A stretch of DNA of 64,000 nt from Gudongella oleilytica (GCF_004101785.1 NZ_CP035130.1:372001-436000); one strand, 5' to 3'; shown: positions 32,539-42,524, numbered from the stretch's first letter. Program-made: numbers and translations. The notes: generated by a model from the letters alone, not told the origin.

Positions 32539-32913
32539 ATGACAAAGACACTGCATGCAATGGTTAAAAACGGACCAGAATCGCTAATGAGAATAACAGG
32601 ACTTATGAAAAGAAGAGGCTGTGAAGTCAAGAGCCTTAGCCTGGAGCTTGATGAGGATTCCTCAATGTCGACTCTTGTCATTACACTTGGTGCAAATGAT
32701 GATGAAATGGACAACATAATAATGCAGATGAGAAGATTTCAAGACGTATTTCAATTAATTGAAAAATATGGTTGTAGTGTCAAAACAGCCGATTTTAAGC
32801 CCACAATCTTACAAAATGTTGAGTTGAAAACATTGTTTCCCAAATGTCTTGAATATTTGTCAAGATATCCGGAAGAAAACGGTCCTGTCTTACCTTTTTC
32901 AACACTCTTTTAA
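32539..32913 (+). CDS. ilvN: Acetolactate synthase small subunit with 3' end replaced by an insertion element
   Basis: The first 79 codons encode a complete-looking ACT domain (LHAMVKNGPESLMRITGLMK, then LSLELDEDSSMSTLVITLGA, ending QLIEKYGC), the short regulatory subunit type of about 85 residues that gives valine sensitivity to IlvB. At 32777 the sequence enters an IS element, so the present frame continues for 45 foreign residues to a stop at 32911-32913. Joining 32776 to 34622 restores a natural end (T-K-P-K-Y-N-stop) 17 nt before ilvC. The protein may still fold because the ACT core is intact. Confidence 0.8.
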   Translation: MTKTLHAMVKNGPESLMRITGLMKRRGCEVKSLSLELDEDSSMSTLVITLGANDDEMDNIIMQMRRFQDVFQLIEKYGCSVKTADFKPTILQNVELKTLFPKCLEYLSRYPEENGPVLPFSTLF

Positions 32914-34621
32914 CGTTGATTGCTGTAATTTTAAACCCAAACCACATTTTTGAGCGCAGATAACCCCGGACAGGCATTTGATCAACATGGTGCTTGCGCC
33001 TAAGGACGGAGGGTATGCCTTCCACTCCGTTTCGTATTCTTGCCAGTTCCTGGTATTTTGGCAGAGAATACTTTTGTAGATATTCGGCCCGTTGAACCGT
33101 TTTTTCGGTAATCATCACGTAGTTGGATTTCTTTTGGGGTTTCATGCCACATTGATTTCGTAGCGGACAATCCTGGCAGGCGCTCAGTGTAAAAGAGGCC
33201 CGATAGATTCCTGTCTGTTGGTAATAGCAAGTTTTGTATGGTTTTTTCCCAGCTGGGCATTTTAACACCTTATGATTCTCGGTATCGAGTTTGAAATGGG
33301 CTTGTACTTCATTTGGGGCTTTTCCCAAGAGGGAGGTGGTCACCAGATCTATGTTGTTGGCTTCTGCCATTAAGGTGTTCTCGGTACTGGCATAGGCTCC
33401 GTCAGCTACCAGGGTGGTCTTCTCTTTCTGAGGGCCCATCTCTTCGATGGTTTTTCGACAAAACTCATTGTCGCTGTGGGTGTTGGGCTGATATTCGTAG
33501 GCGGTGATCATACTGCCTTCTTTACCTGTGGTTTCAACGACATGTGCCACATAGCCTTTATGGTTCTGGCCGCTTTTCCAGCGGAAGGTGGCGTCTGGGT
33601 CGGAGGGGTTTTGCATACTCTGGGTCGAGATATCTTTTTTCGGCTTAGCTATGGTCGTTCCTGTGTCATCGGTGTGGGTTTGTTCTTCCATCACTCGGAC
33701 CAGGTGGTGATAAGCTTCTGTTTGTTGGCTTATTACCGGCACCAGGTCCATCAGGTGTTTCGCATCCTGGATAACAGCATTCAGGCGTTGGTCCAGGTCT
33801 TCATGGCGCTGGTGGTAGATGATCTGGTTTCGGTGTTCTTCTTTCAGGTAGGTCTGCAGGGGTTGCACCAATGTTGTTTCACCGTTTTTATGAAGCTGCT
33901 TTACCAAGTTGGCAACACAGGTGTACAAAATTTCAAGGCGGCTCATCTTCTTGCTGCCAGAGGCCACCATCAGGCTGTCCATTCGTTTTAAAGTGGGTTC
34001 GATGTTTAGGTACTTTCGAAAGGCTTCGGCCAGATCAACCATTTCTTCTTTTAGTAAATCTTCGCCGGTGTTCAGTTCGTGATAGTACAATCGTTCACGA
34101 AATCGGCTGAAGGTGCGGTCGCTGAAGGGTTGTTCCTTGAAACTGGTGGTGCGTAGTGCTACTTGAAACCGTACGTCGCACAGGATGGATTCCAGCAGGT
34201 CTTCGTCAGTTAGGCTAAACAGTTCTTTAATGATCAACGCACCGATGATGGCATTGACAGGCGTGTTGGGTCGGGTAGCCGGATTGTCACTGTACAAGAC
34301 CGCGAACCGTTTTTCGTTAATCTGTGGAAAAATGATCTCTGAAAAACCGGCGGACCATGATTTCTCAACAAATTTCTTAACACGTGGCGGGAGGTTAAGC
34401 AGCGCATCTTCCATGTTGATTTGTTGGACAGCATTGGGTTTAAAAGCCATAATATCCACCTTTCCGAATTACCTGTGATACCTTTATTATATCACAAATA
34501 GGTCGGAAAATGTTAATATTGCAATGCTTCTAAGGCGTTTTTCAGTTACATTAATGGTCGTTGCTGTTAGTTGGACAAGATTTTTATGATTGTACTTGGG
34601 TGTGAAAAGTACTTTTGACAC
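32777..34621 (-). mobile_element. IS1182-type insertion sequence in ilvN
   Basis: A 1845-bp element bounded by GTGTCAAAA (32777-32785) and its inverted copy TTTTGACAC (34613-34621), with weaker similarity continuing inwards (CAATC about 25 nt in). It carries one intact transposase gene on the minus strand, opposite to the ilv operon. No target duplication is evident: left flank ends TTGTA, right flank starts CTAAA. Base and codon use of the transposase differ from the flanking ilv genes. Confidence 0.88.
32795..34450 (-). CDS. IS1182 family transposase
   Basis: A 551-residue DDE transposase. The N-terminal domain shows MAFKPNAVQQ, NPATRPNTPVNAIIGALIIK and SDRTFSRFRERLYYHE, typical of IS1182/IS1380-like enzymes with DUF772; the catalytic core includes VADGAYASTENTL near residue 340 and a C-terminal cysteine cluster (CQDCPLRNQCG) with GVEGIPSVLRRKHHVDQMPV, the region of the catalytic Glu. 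The ATG at 34450 is 5 nt after AAAGGTGG; a GTG at 34459 lies inside that site. The frame is intact, so the element may be active. Confidence 0.92.
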   Translation of the reverse strand: MAFKPNAVQQINMEDALLNLPPRVKKFVEKSWSAGFSEIIFPQINEKRFAVLYSDNPATRPNTPVNAIIGALIIKELFSLTDEDLLESILCDVRFQVALRTTSFKEQPFSDRTFSRFRERLYYHELNTGEDLLKEEMVDLAEAFRKYLNIEPTLKRMDSLMVASGSKKMSRLEILYTCVANLVKQLHKNGETTLVQPLQTYLKEEHRNQIIYHQRHEDLDQRLNAVIQDAKHLMDLVPVISQQTEAYHHLVRVMEEQTHTDDTGTTIAKPKKDISTQSMQNPSDPDATFRWKSGQNHKGYVAHVVETTGKEGSMITAYEYQPNTHSDNEFCRKTIEEMGPQKEKTTLVADGAYASTENTLMAEANNIDLVTTSLLGKAPNEVQAHFKLDTENHKVLKCPAGKKPYKTCYYQQTGIYRASFTLSACQDCPLRNQCGMKPQKKSNYVMITEKTVQRAEYLQKYSLPKYQELARIRNGVEGIPSVLRRKHHVDQMPVRGYLRSKMWFGFKITAINVKRVLKKVRQDRFLPDILTNIQDIWETMFSTQHFVRLWA

Positions 34622-34657
34622 CTAAACCAAAATATAATTAAAAAAGGGAGAGGTAAA

Positions 34658-35650
34658 ATGGCGAAGCTTTATTATGAAAATGATTGTAATCTGCAGGTAC
34701 TTAGCGGCAAGAAGGTAGCGGTAATAGGCTATGGAAGCCAGGGACATGCACATGCCCTCAATCTTACTGAATCCGGAGTGGAGGTCATGGTAGGACTTTA
34801 TGAGGGGAGCAGATCATGGCAGAAGGCTGAGGAGGTCGGACTAAAGGTTACAACCTCCGGAGATGCTGCTGAGTGGGCAGATATCGTAATGCTTCTTGTC
34901 AACGATGAAAAGCAGGTAGAGCTCTATGAAAAGAGTATTAAGAAAGCACTTAGGCCAGGAAAGTATCTTGCTTTCGCTCATGGCTTCAACATACATTACG
35001 GTCAAATAGTTCCTCCTGAGGATGTCAATGTGTTCATGGTTGCTCCAAAGGGACCTGGGCATACGGTAAGAAGCCAGTATCAGGAAGGAAAGGGAGTTCC
35101 TTGTCTTGTCACTACATATCAGGATCCAAGCGGTGACACAATGGATGTAGCGCTTGCATATGCAGCCGGGATCGGTGGAGCAAGAGCTGGAGTGCTTAAG
35201 ACGACTTTCAAGGAAGAGACTGAAACAGACCTGTTCGGAGAGCAGGCAGTTCTTTGCGGCGGAGTAACTGCACTTATGAAGGCAGGCTTTGAGGTGTTGG
35301 TTGAAGCGGGCTATGAGCCGGAGAGCGCATATTTTGAGTGCCTTCATGAGATGAAGCTTATAATAGACCTGGTTAATCAGGGCGGTCTTAGCTACATGAG
35401 ACATTCAATAAGCGATACAGCTGAATACGGAGATTATGTTACTGGAAGCAGAATAATAACTGAAGACACCAAAAATGAGATGAGAAAGGTACTTAAAGAG
35501 GTTCAGAATGGAACCTTCGCAAAGAACTGGATCCTTGAGAATAAAGCAAACAGACCTTACTTCAACGCCATGAGAAGGATCGAAAAAGATCATCCCATGG
35601 AGGTAGTAGGAAGAGAGCTCAGAAAGATGATGAGCTGGCTTAAGAAATAG
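34658..35650 (+). CDS. ilvC: Ketol-acid reductoisomerase
   Basis: A 330-residue class I KARI that isomerises and reduces acetolactate or acetohydroxybutyrate. It shows [20 protein letters not shown] (about residues 19-38, nucleotide binding), [14 protein letters not shown] (about 102-115) and [20 protein letters not shown] (about 125-144), followed by the knotted domain with [20 protein letters not shown] and HEMKLIIDL metal-site residues. It lies 17 nt after the ancestral ilvN end, but the IS now sits between T-box/ilvN and this gene, so its expression may depend on read-through or on a promoter at the IS edge. Confidence 0.95.
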   Translation: MAKLYYENDCNLQVLSGKKVAVIGYGSQGHAHALNLTESGVEVMVGLYEGSRSWQKAEEVGLKVTTSGDAAEWADIVMLLVNDEKQVELYEKSIKKALRPGKYLAFAHGFNIHYGQIVPPEDVNVFMVAPKGPGHTVRSQYQEGKGVPCLVTTYQDPSGDTMDVALAYAAGIGGARAGVLKTTFKEETETDLFGEQAVLCGGVTALMKAGFEVLVEAGYEPESAYFECLHEMKLIIDLVNQGGLSYMRHSISDTAEYGDYVTGSRIITEDTKNEMRKVLKEVQNGTFAKNWILENKANRPYFNAMRRIEKDHPMEVVGRELRKMMSWLKK

Positions 35651-35669
35651 GAAGGGGCGGTAAATCAAT

Positions 35670-37328
35670 ATGAGGAGCAATAGTGTAAAATCTGGGGTTG
35701 AGAAGGCCCCTCACAGATCATTGATGAAGGCTCTTGGACTGACGATTGAGGAGATTGAAAAGCCTCTTATCGGTGTTGTAAATACCTTTAATGAGATCGT
35801 CCCTGGTCATAAGCACCTGAGAGAGGTTGCAGAGGCAGTTAAAAGAGGCGTACTAATGAGCGGCGGCACGCCGCTTGAATTCCCGGCTATTGCAGTATGC
35901 GACGGGATTGCCATGAATCACCAGGGGATGAAGTATTCTCTGGTAAGCAGGGAGCTTATTGCTGACAGCGTGGAGGTAATGGCTATGGCACATGGGCTAG
36001 ACGGACTTGTTATGATTCCCAATTGTGACAAGGTCGTGCCAGCGATGCTTATGGTTGCAGCAAGGCTCAACATCCCAACGATTATTGTCAGCGGAGGCCC
36101 GATGCTTGCAGGAAAACACCGGGGAAGGTACATAGATCTAAGCAGTATGTTTGAAGCTGTAGGAGCTGTAAAAGCAGGAAACATGAGCGAGGAAGAGCTC
36201 CTTGAGATGGAGGATTCCGCTTGTCCTGGCTGCGGCTCATGTGCTGGGATGTTTACGGCAAACTCCATGAACTGCATGACAGAGGCTCTCGGGCTTGCAC
36301 TTCCCGGAAATGGTACCATACCAGCAGTTTACGGGGAGCGGATGAGACTTGCCAAATACTCAGGGATGAAGATCATGGAGCTGGTCGAAAAAGATGTAAG
36401 ACCAAAGGACATAATGACTGAGGACGCATTCCACAACGCACTGGTAGTTGATATGGCTCTTGGCTGCTCTACAAACACAGTTTTGCACCTGTCAGCCATA
36501 GCATATGAAGCAGGGGTCCCAATCAACCTTGATATTATAAATGATATAAGTATGGCAACTCCTAATCTCTGCAGACTGAGTCCTGCAGGACCTGACCATA
36601 TTGAAGATCTTTACGAGGCTGGCGGGATACCAAGGGTAATGAAGGAGCTTAGCAAAAAGAATCTTCTTAAGCTGGATGTAAAGAACGTTACCTGCAGAAG
36701 CCTTGACGATGTCCTTAAGGAAGTAAAGGAGCTGCCTCAAACGGTTATTGCGCCAATAGACAAGCCATATAGTGAAACTGGCGGGATAGCGGTACTTAGA
36801 GGGAACCTTGCACCAGACGGAGCTGTAGTCAAGAAGTCAGCGGTAGCACCTGAAATGCTCGTACACTCAGGACCTGCCAGGGTATTCGACAGCGAAGAGG
36901 AAGCAGTGGATGCAATACTTGGCAGAAGGATAAATAAGGGCGAGGTTTTGGTAATAAGGTATGAAGGACCGAAGGGTGGTCCTGGTATGAGGGAGATGCT
37001 CTCACCAACTGCAGCACTTGCAGGAATGGGTCTTGACAAGGATGTAGCCCTGATAACAGACGGCAGGTTCTCCGGAGCCACAAGGGGAGCATCGATCGGT
37101 CACGTGTCGCCTGAAGCGGCGCTTGGCGGAACCATAGCCTTGGTAAAAGAGGGAGACAGGATAAATATAGACATGATGAAGGGCTCACTGGACCTTGAGG
37201 TATCAGATGATGAGCTTGCAATAAGAAAACAGGATTGGAATTACGTTCCTAATGAGGTATTCGGATATCTTAAAAAGTATGAAAAAATAGTCAAGTCTGC
37301 TTCAACAGGGGCGGTGTGTATACCATAG
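35670..37328 (+). CDS. ilvD: Dihydroxy-acid dehydratase
   Basis: A 552-residue Fe-S dehydratase that makes 2-keto-isovalerate and 2-keto-3-methylvalerate. It shows [20 protein letters not shown] (about residues 32-51), a Cys in [11 protein letters not shown] (about residue 119), [20 protein letters not shown] (about 182-201) and [20 protein letters not shown] near residue 460. Length and motifs agree with bacterial IlvD. It is in operon between ilvC (19 nt) and ilvB (25 nt). Confidence 0.95.
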   Translation: MRSNSVKSGVEKAPHRSLMKALGLTIEEIEKPLIGVVNTFNEIVPGHKHLREVAEAVKRGVLMSGGTPLEFPAIAVCDGIAMNHQGMKYSLVSRELIADSVEVMAMAHGLDGLVMIPNCDKVVPAMLMVAARLNIPTIIVSGGPMLAGKHRGRYIDLSSMFEAVGAVKAGNMSEEELLEMEDSACPGCGSCAGMFTANSMNCMTEALGLALPGNGTIPAVYGERMRLAKYSGMKIMELVEKDVRPKDIMTEDAFHNALVVDMALGCSTNTVLHLSAIAYEAGVPINLDIINDISMATPNLCRLSPAGPDHIEDLYEAGGIPRVMKELSKKNLLKLDVKNVTCRSLDDVLKEVKELPQTVIAPIDKPYSETGGIAVLRGNLAPDGAVVKKSAVAPEMLVHSGPARVFDSEEEAVDAILGRRINKGEVLVIRYEGPKGGPGMREMLSPTAALAGMGLDKDVALITDGRFSGATRGASIGHVSPEAALGGTIALVKEGDRINIDMMKGSLDLEVSDDELAIRKQDWNYVPNEVFGYLKKYEKIVKSASTGAVCIP

Positions 37329-37353
37329 AATATTAGAAGGCGGAGATGGAGAT

Positions 37354-39012
37354 ATGAGACTGAAGGGTTCAGAAATAGTGATGGAAAGTCTTTTGAGAGA
37401 GGGTGTGGATACTATCTTCGGCTATCCGGGAGGTGCAGTGATCCCTCTTTATGATGCATATACAAAGTATAGAGAAAGGATCCGGCACATACTTACCAGC
37501 CACGAGCAGGGTGCCTCACACGCTGCAGACGGCTATGCTAGGTCCAGCGGGAGAGTAGGCGTATGCATAGCTACATCCGGACCAGGGGCTACCAATACTG
37601 TTACAGGGATCGCAACTGCCTATGCCGACTCAGTCCCGATGGTTATTATAACCGGGCAGGTAGCTTCGTCGCTTCTCGGAAGAGACTCCTTCCAGGAGGT
37701 GGACATAACCGCAATAACCATGCCCATAACCAAGCACAACTATCAGGTAAAGGGAGTAGTTGAGATCGCTCCTACTATCCACGATGCCTTCAGGATAGCA
37801 AATTCCGGCAGGAAGGGACCGGTCCTTGTAGATATTCCAAAGGATATTATGATGGCTGAGTCAGAGTATGTCACTCAGGATGATGATATTGACTGTAGAG
37901 GGCCTAACAATGAAGGAGACCTCAATGAGCTTGCAAGAATGATCGATGCATCTGAAAAACCGGTTATTTACAGCGGCGGTGGAGTAATATCCTCTGGAGC
38001 GGCGGAAGAGCTCTTAAGGCTATCAGAAAAAGGCGATATTCCCGTCGCAAACAGCCTGATGGGTCTTGGAGGATTTCCAAGGGACCATAGGCTTTCACTG
38101 GGACTTGTGGGTATGCATGGATTCAGGGAGACAAATCTGGCAATGTGTCATGCAGATCTTATAATCGCGATCGGAGCAAGATTCAGCGACAGGGTGATAG
38201 GTAAGGCGGAAGCCTTTGGTCCAAAGGCAAAGGTAATTCAGCTGGATATAGACGGAGCAGAGATAGGCAAGAACAAGGCAGTGGATGGCTACGCCGTAGG
38301 AGATCTGAAGGAAATTTTGTCCGTTATTTCAGATAGTATAGAAAAAAAAGACCGCTCCATGTGGCATAATGATATAATAAAGCTAAAGGATCAAAAAACT
38401 CCCTTTGACGGTGCATGGAGTGCAGTAAGTGCCCTTAAGCACGCCAACGAGCACTTTAAGGACTCCATAGTTGTAACAGATGTCGGTCAGCACCAGATGT
38501 GGACCGCTCAGCACTGGAGCTTCAAAAGACCAAGAACCTGGCTTTCATCCGGAGGCCTTGGAACGATGGGCTATGGGCTTGGAGCTGCAATCGGTGCCCA
38601 GACTGCAAATCCTCAAAAAGAAGTGGTACTCGTCACAGGCGACGGGAGCTTCAGGATGAACTGCAACGAGCTGGGCACTGTATCCAAATATGGACTTCCG
38701 ATAACGATCCTTTTGTTCAACAACAACACACTTGGAATGGTCAGACAATGGCAGGGAATGTTCTGCAACGACAATTTTTCAGAAACTGATTTGGGAGATG
38801 AGGTCGACTTCATGGCCCTTGGAGAAGCCTATGGCATCAAGGGAAGAAGAGTGGTTGATCACGAGGAGCTTGAAAGTGCCTTGAAGTGGGCAAAGCAAGA
38901 GAGGAGACCTGTTATAATAGAATGCAAATTCCCCATGGATCAATGGGTTTATCCTATCGTTCCTGCAGGGAGAGCAATAAATGAAATGATATATGAGAAA
39001 GGGAGAGTGTAA
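37354..39012 (+). CDS. ilvB: Acetolactate synthase, large (catalytic) subunit
   Basis: A 552-residue ThDP enzyme that condenses pyruvate with pyruvate or 2-ketobutyrate. It shows VDTIFGYPGGAVIPLYDAYT (about residues 18-37), the catalytic Glu in THE-like TSHEQGASHAADGYARSSGR (about 49-68), an FAD-binding middle domain, and the ThDP/Mg motif VTGDGSFRMNCNELGTVSKY...NNNTLGMVRQ (about 428-466). The regulatory subunit is the IS-truncated ilvN upstream. The anabolic type is supported by the operon. Confidence 0.95.
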   Translation: MRLKGSEIVMESLLREGVDTIFGYPGGAVIPLYDAYTKYRERIRHILTSHEQGASHAADGYARSSGRVGVCIATSGPGATNTVTGIATAYADSVPMVIITGQVASSLLGRDSFQEVDITAITMPITKHNYQVKGVVEIAPTIHDAFRIANSGRKGPVLVDIPKDIMMAESEYVTQDDDIDCRGPNNEGDLNELARMIDASEKPVIYSGGGVISSGAAEELLRLSEKGDIPVANSLMGLGGFPRDHRLSLGLVGMHGFRETNLAMCHADLIIAIGARFSDRVIGKAEAFGPKAKVIQLDIDGAEIGKNKAVDGYAVGDLKEILSVISDSIEKKDRSMWHNDIIKLKDQKTPFDGAWSAVSALKHANEHFKDSIVVTDVGQHQMWTAQHWSFKRPRTWLSSGGLGTMGYGLGAAIGAQTANPQKEVVLVTGDGSFRMNCNELGTVSKYGLPITILLFNNNTLGMVRQWQGMFCNDNFSETDLGDEVDFMALGEAYGIKGRRVVDHEELESALKWAKQERRPVIIECKFPMDQWVYPIVPAGRAINEMIYEKGRV

Positions 39013-39014
39013 AT

Positions 39015-39926
39015 ATGACAAGTTGGGTATTTTATCAGGGCAAAATCGTTCCTGAGGAAGAGGTAAGCATAAGCATAAGGTGTAAAGCCTTCAACTATGG
39101 ACTTGGGTGTTTTGAAGGTATAAGGGCTTATTGGGACGAAGAGGGACAACAGCTTTACGGATTCAGACTCAAGGAGCACTATGAAAGACTTTTGGAGTCC
39201 TGCAAGGCACTTTATATGGACATTCCTTACACAGTACAGGAGCTATGCGATTTCACGGTTGAGCTTTTAAGGAAGAATAATTTTAAAACTACGACATACA
39301 TAAGACCAGTGGTTTACAAGGGTTCAAACAGCCTTACACCGACCCTTAAAGATGAAGACAATAGACTTGTTATCTACTGCCAGCCATTGGGAAGCTATTC
39401 AGGAAAAACGGAACTGAAAGTTGCAGTCTCAAGCTGGAGAAGGATCACAGACAATATGATCCCTCCAAGAACAAAGGCGACTGGTGGTTATCTTAACTCA
39501 GCACTTGCATCTCTCGAGGTACTGCAAAATGGATTCGATGAGGCAATATTCCTGACTCAGGACGGCAAAGTATGCGAGGGCCCTGGTGAAAATATTTTCC
39601 TTGTCAAGAAAGGCAAACTTGTAACACCACCACTTTCAGATGATATCCTCGAGGGAATAACAAGAGATACAGTAATGACCCTTGCTCGTGAGGAGCTGGG
39701 AATGGAGGTAGTGGAGAGAAGTGTTTCAAGGACTGAGCTATACAATGCTCAGGAGGTATTCTTCAGCGGCACTGCAATGGAGGTAACAGCTGTAGTCGAG
39801 GTGGACAGAAGGAAGGTCGGTACAGGCAAAGAAGGAGAAGTCTGCAAGAAGCTCCGCGATATGTTCTTTGATGTGGCAACCGGTAAGAATGAGAAGTACA
39901 AAGGGTATGGGACAGCGGTCTATTAA
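39015..39926 (+). CDS. ilvE: Branched-chain amino acid aminotransferase
   Basis: A 303-residue fold-type IV PLP enzyme for the last step of Val/Leu/Ile synthesis. It shows YGLGCFEGIRAYWDEEG (about residues 27-43), YIRPVVYKGS, the PLP lysine in PRTKATGGYLNSALASLEV (about 152-170), and CEGPGENIFLVKKGKLVTPP with ILEGITRDTVMTLARE behind it. It starts 2 nt after ilvB and ends the ilv operon; a repeat array rather than a clear terminator follows. Confidence 0.93.
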   Translation: MTSWVFYQGKIVPEEEVSISIRCKAFNYGLGCFEGIRAYWDEEGQQLYGFRLKEHYERLLESCKALYMDIPYTVQELCDFTVELLRKNNFKTTTYIRPVVYKGSNSLTPTLKDEDNRLVIYCQPLGSYSGKTELKVAVSSWRRITDNMIPPRTKATGGYLNSALASLEVLQNGFDEAIFLTQDGKVCEGPGENIFLVKKGKLVTPPLSDDILEGITRDTVMTLAREELGMEVVERSVSRTELYNAQEVFFSGTAMEVTAVVEVDRRKVGTGKEGEVCKKLRDMFFDVATGKNEKYKGYGTAVY

Positions 39927-39949
39927 GGCAGTGAATAGTGAACAATTGA

Positions 39950-40148
39950 CAATTCACGATTCACAATTCACAATTCACGATTCACGATTCACAATTCACG
40001 ATTCACAATTCACGATTCACAATTCACAATTCACAATGAATAATGAATAATAGGGATAATCATTGGTCGCCAGTTAAGACTCAAGATTCTTCGCTGAAGC
40101 TCAGAATGACAACATTTCTGTCATCCTGAACGAAGTGAAGGATCTTTT
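39950..40148 (+). repeat. 7-nt array (ACAATTC/ACGATTC) with head-to-head REP-like pair
   Basis: About 12 tandem copies of ACAATTC mixed with ACGATTC run from 39950 to 40033, ending with ACAATGA. A CATTGGTCGCCAG element follows (40062-40074; also at 43534-43548). Then a reverse REP-like copy (about 40084-40110) faces a forward copy (40117-40148). The rest of the 375-bp gap up to 40301 is AT-rich with no gene; inverted TTGTCCATTGTCAATTG lies at 40186-40202. Confidence 0.85.
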
Positions 40149-40301
40149 CTTAGTTCTTCACTCTTAGTTCTTAGCTTATTTATTGATTGTCCATTGTCAA
40201 TTGCTTTCTAATTTCCCACTTATTGAACATTTTCAATGTATAAATTTTTGGTTTTATGGTATCATTAGGTATACGAAATACATACAAAAGGAGCAGAATA
40301 A

Positions 40302-41528
40302 ATGAATCAGCTACTTATTACACTGGCATCATTTGCACTCATACCAATTTTGATCAAGAAAAAAATGAAATTGAGCAATACCATATTTGTAGTGACCATA
40401 ATAATATCCTTACTCTCTGGGATAGGTATTGATGGATTGGCCAAGACAGTTATTAAAATATTTACTAATCCAAATTCCCTGGATACTATAATTACAGTAG
40501 CAATGGTCGGCATGCTTGGCAGCCTGATGAAGCACTACGGGATTCTGGATGGAATAGTAAATACTATGCTCAAGGTAATATCCAACAAGAAGATTGTAAT
40601 GATGCTCATACCCTCAATGATAGGTGTTCTGGTGGTGCCGGGTGGAGCAGTTCTATCTGCCCCGTTTATTAACAGCCTTGGTGAGGAAATGAATATCGAG
40701 CCCCCAAAAAGAGCTGCCATAAATCTGATTTTCAGACATATATCCATGTTTCTTCTGCCATTCTCGACTGTCCTTTTGTTTGTAAAGGCTTCTATCCCGG
40801 AGATAAACATATACAAGGTCATAGCTTTCAGTATACCTTTTTTAGCAGGTATTATGGCTATTGCGTACTACCTTTATCTTAGAGGATCGGGGAATGGCAA
40901 GGAGGTCAAAAGTACTGACCGGGGCAGGAGTATTCTAAAGCTTCTAATTTTGACTATTCCTATCTATATATCAGTAGTTATCAACGTCATAACCGGACTG
41001 CCATTTTTTATTTCCATGCTTGGAAGCATTATTGCAGTTTACTTTTTAGGAAATAAGAAAGATTTTATGAGAACAGTTATAAAGTCATTCAATCTACACA
41101 CCGTGCTTATGGTTTTGTCCATATTGATACTAAAGGATGTAATCCTTCAGCTTGGAGACATGCTTTCATTGGTTGAAGGAGCACTTTCAGGAATGGGTAG
41201 TGGCATAGGTGTAATGATCGTGTTCACAATTGTATCCATCTTTTTCGGATATATAACTGGATATCCTACATCAGCTCTTGCGATAACTCTTCCGCTTCTG
41301 AGCATGATGGAAATGAGCATGAATTCGATCCATATATATGTCTACTTTTTATTGACCGCATCCTTTGCGGGCTACTTTTACTCACCGCTGCACCTATGCC
41401 AGGTTTTGACTCTAGGAGAAATGAAGGTGGGAACCCTTGAGCTTTATAAGGAATACAGGCTGTATGCGATTCTGCAGCTACTGTTGATCTATGGGACCAC
41501 GCTGCTGTTATTGATGCTATTTGCTTAG
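40302..41528 (+). CDS. DUF401 family integral membrane protein (putative permease)
   Basis: A 408-residue membrane protein with about ten to eleven hydrophobic segments. It shows MLGSLMKHYGILDGI (about residue 71), IPSMIGVLVVPGGAVLSAPF (about residues 103-122), AINLIFRHISMFLLPFSTVL and a second half with ITGYPTSALAITLPLLSM, patterns of the DUF401 branch of ion-transporter-like permeases. Substrate unknown. It sits 12 nt before two 2-hydroxyacid dehydrogenase genes, so it may carry a hydroxy acid or keto acid, which is inference from context. Confidence 0.8.
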   Translation: MNQLLITLASFALIPILIKKKMKLSNTIFVVTIIISLLSGIGIDGLAKTVIKIFTNPNSLDTIITVAMVGMLGSLMKHYGILDGIVNTMLKVISNKKIVMMLIPSMIGVLVVPGGAVLSAPFINSLGEEMNIEPPKRAAINLIFRHISMFLLPFSTVLLFVKASIPEINIYKVIAFSIPFLAGIMAIAYYLYLRGSGNGKEVKSTDRGRSILKLLILTIPIYISVVINVITGLPFFISMLGSIIAVYFLGNKKDFMRTVIKSFNLHTVLMVLSILILKDVILQLGDMLSLVEGALSGMGSGIGVMIVFTIVSIFFGYITGYPTSALAITLPLLSMMEMSMNSIHIYVYFLLTASFAGYFYSPLHLCQVLTLGEMKVGTLELYKEYRLYAILQLLLIYGTTLLLLMLFA

Positions 41529-41540
41529 GAGGTAGATGTT

Positions 41541-42512
41541 ATGGAAAAACCGAAGATTTTCATTGCAAACCCTGTTCCTGAAGATGTAGAGGAGTTTTTG
41601 AAGGGATCCTGTGAATGTGTCAAATGGGATTTCAGATATCCAAAGACTCTGGAGGGTATTCTTGAGAACATCAGGGACGTGGATGGAGTAATCCAGGTTG
41701 GTATGAAGATCGATGACAGGATCCTTGATAGTGCACCAAGACTTAAGGTGGTAAGCAATATATCAGTCGGCTACAACAACTATGATCTTGATGCAATGAA
41801 AAGAAGGGGGATCATAGGAACCAACACTCCGGGAGTTCTTGATAACACTGTTTCCGATCTGATACTTGGGTTGATTTTAAACTCAGCAAGGAGGATACCG
41901 GAGCTAAATCGATTCACAAAGTCAGGATCCTGGGTAAAGGCTGACAATTCTGATCTGTTTGGAAAGGATATACATGGCAGTTCTCTGGGGATAATCGGAA
42001 TGGGAAGGATCGGGGAGAAGGTGGCCAGAAGGGCAAAGCTTGGCTTCGGCATGGATGTCAGCTATTATAACAGAGGCAGAAAGCTTGAGGTTGAAGAGGA
42101 GCTCGGGATAGTATACAGACCCATGGAAGAAATATTAAAAATATCAGACTTTGTCCTCCTTATGACTCCATTGACTCCTGAGACGACACATCTGGTGGGG
42201 GAAAAGGAACTTAAACTGATGAAAGCATCGGCATTTCTCATAAATGCATCAAGAGGTCAGGTGGTGGATGAAAAGGCCCTGATCAAAGCTCTTGAGGAGG
42301 GCTGGATAGCTGGAGCTGGCCTGGATGTGTATGAAAAGGAGCCGATAGATGCTGATAATCCTCTATTAAGGCTTCAAAATGCTGTAACCGTTCCTCACAT
42401 AGGCTCCGCAACAACAAAGACCAGGGATGAAATGGCCTGGGCAGCTGCAAAGGCTTTAGTAGATGAATTATATGGTAAGAATTCTGGCATGAGAGTGCCA
42501 GAACTTTCGTAG
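41541..42512 (+). CDS. D-isomer-specific 2-hydroxyacid dehydrogenase (paralogue 1 of 2)
   Basis: A 323-residue NAD(P)-dependent dehydrogenase of the glyoxylate/hydroxypyruvate reductase-like group. It shows ISVGYNNYDLDAMKRRG (about residues 73-89), the cofactor motif LGIIGMGRIGEKVARRAKLG (about 148-167), the catalytic Arg in NASRGQVVDE, Glu in YEKEPID and His in TVPHIGSATT (about residue 288). It lies 12 nt after the DUF401 gene and 12 nt before a close paralogue, forming a three-gene operon. Confidence 0.9.
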   Translation: MEKPKIFIANPVPEDVEEFLKGSCECVKWDFRYPKTLEGILENIRDVDGVIQVGMKIDDRILDSAPRLKVVSNISVGYNNYDLDAMKRRGIIGTNTPGVLDNTVSDLILGLILNSARRIPELNRFTKSGSWVKADNSDLFGKDIHGSSLGIIGMGRIGEKVARRAKLGFGMDVSYYNRGRKLEVEEELGIVYRPMEEILKISDFVLLMTPLTPETTHLVGEKELKLMKASAFLINASRGQVVDEKALIKALEEGWIAGAGLDVYEKEPIDADNPLLRLQNAVTVPHIGSATTKTRDEMAWAAAKALVDELYGKNSGMRVPELS

Positions 42513-42524
42513 GAGGTGCAGAAT

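Noticed and set aside
33313-34478. Plus-strand ORFs opposite the transposase (up to 171 codons)
   Set aside because: Antisense shadows of an intact transposase gene without family resemblance.
39868-40050. Plus-strand ORF at the end of ilvE running into the repeat
   Set aside because: Out of frame with ilvE and made mostly of 7-nt repeat translation.
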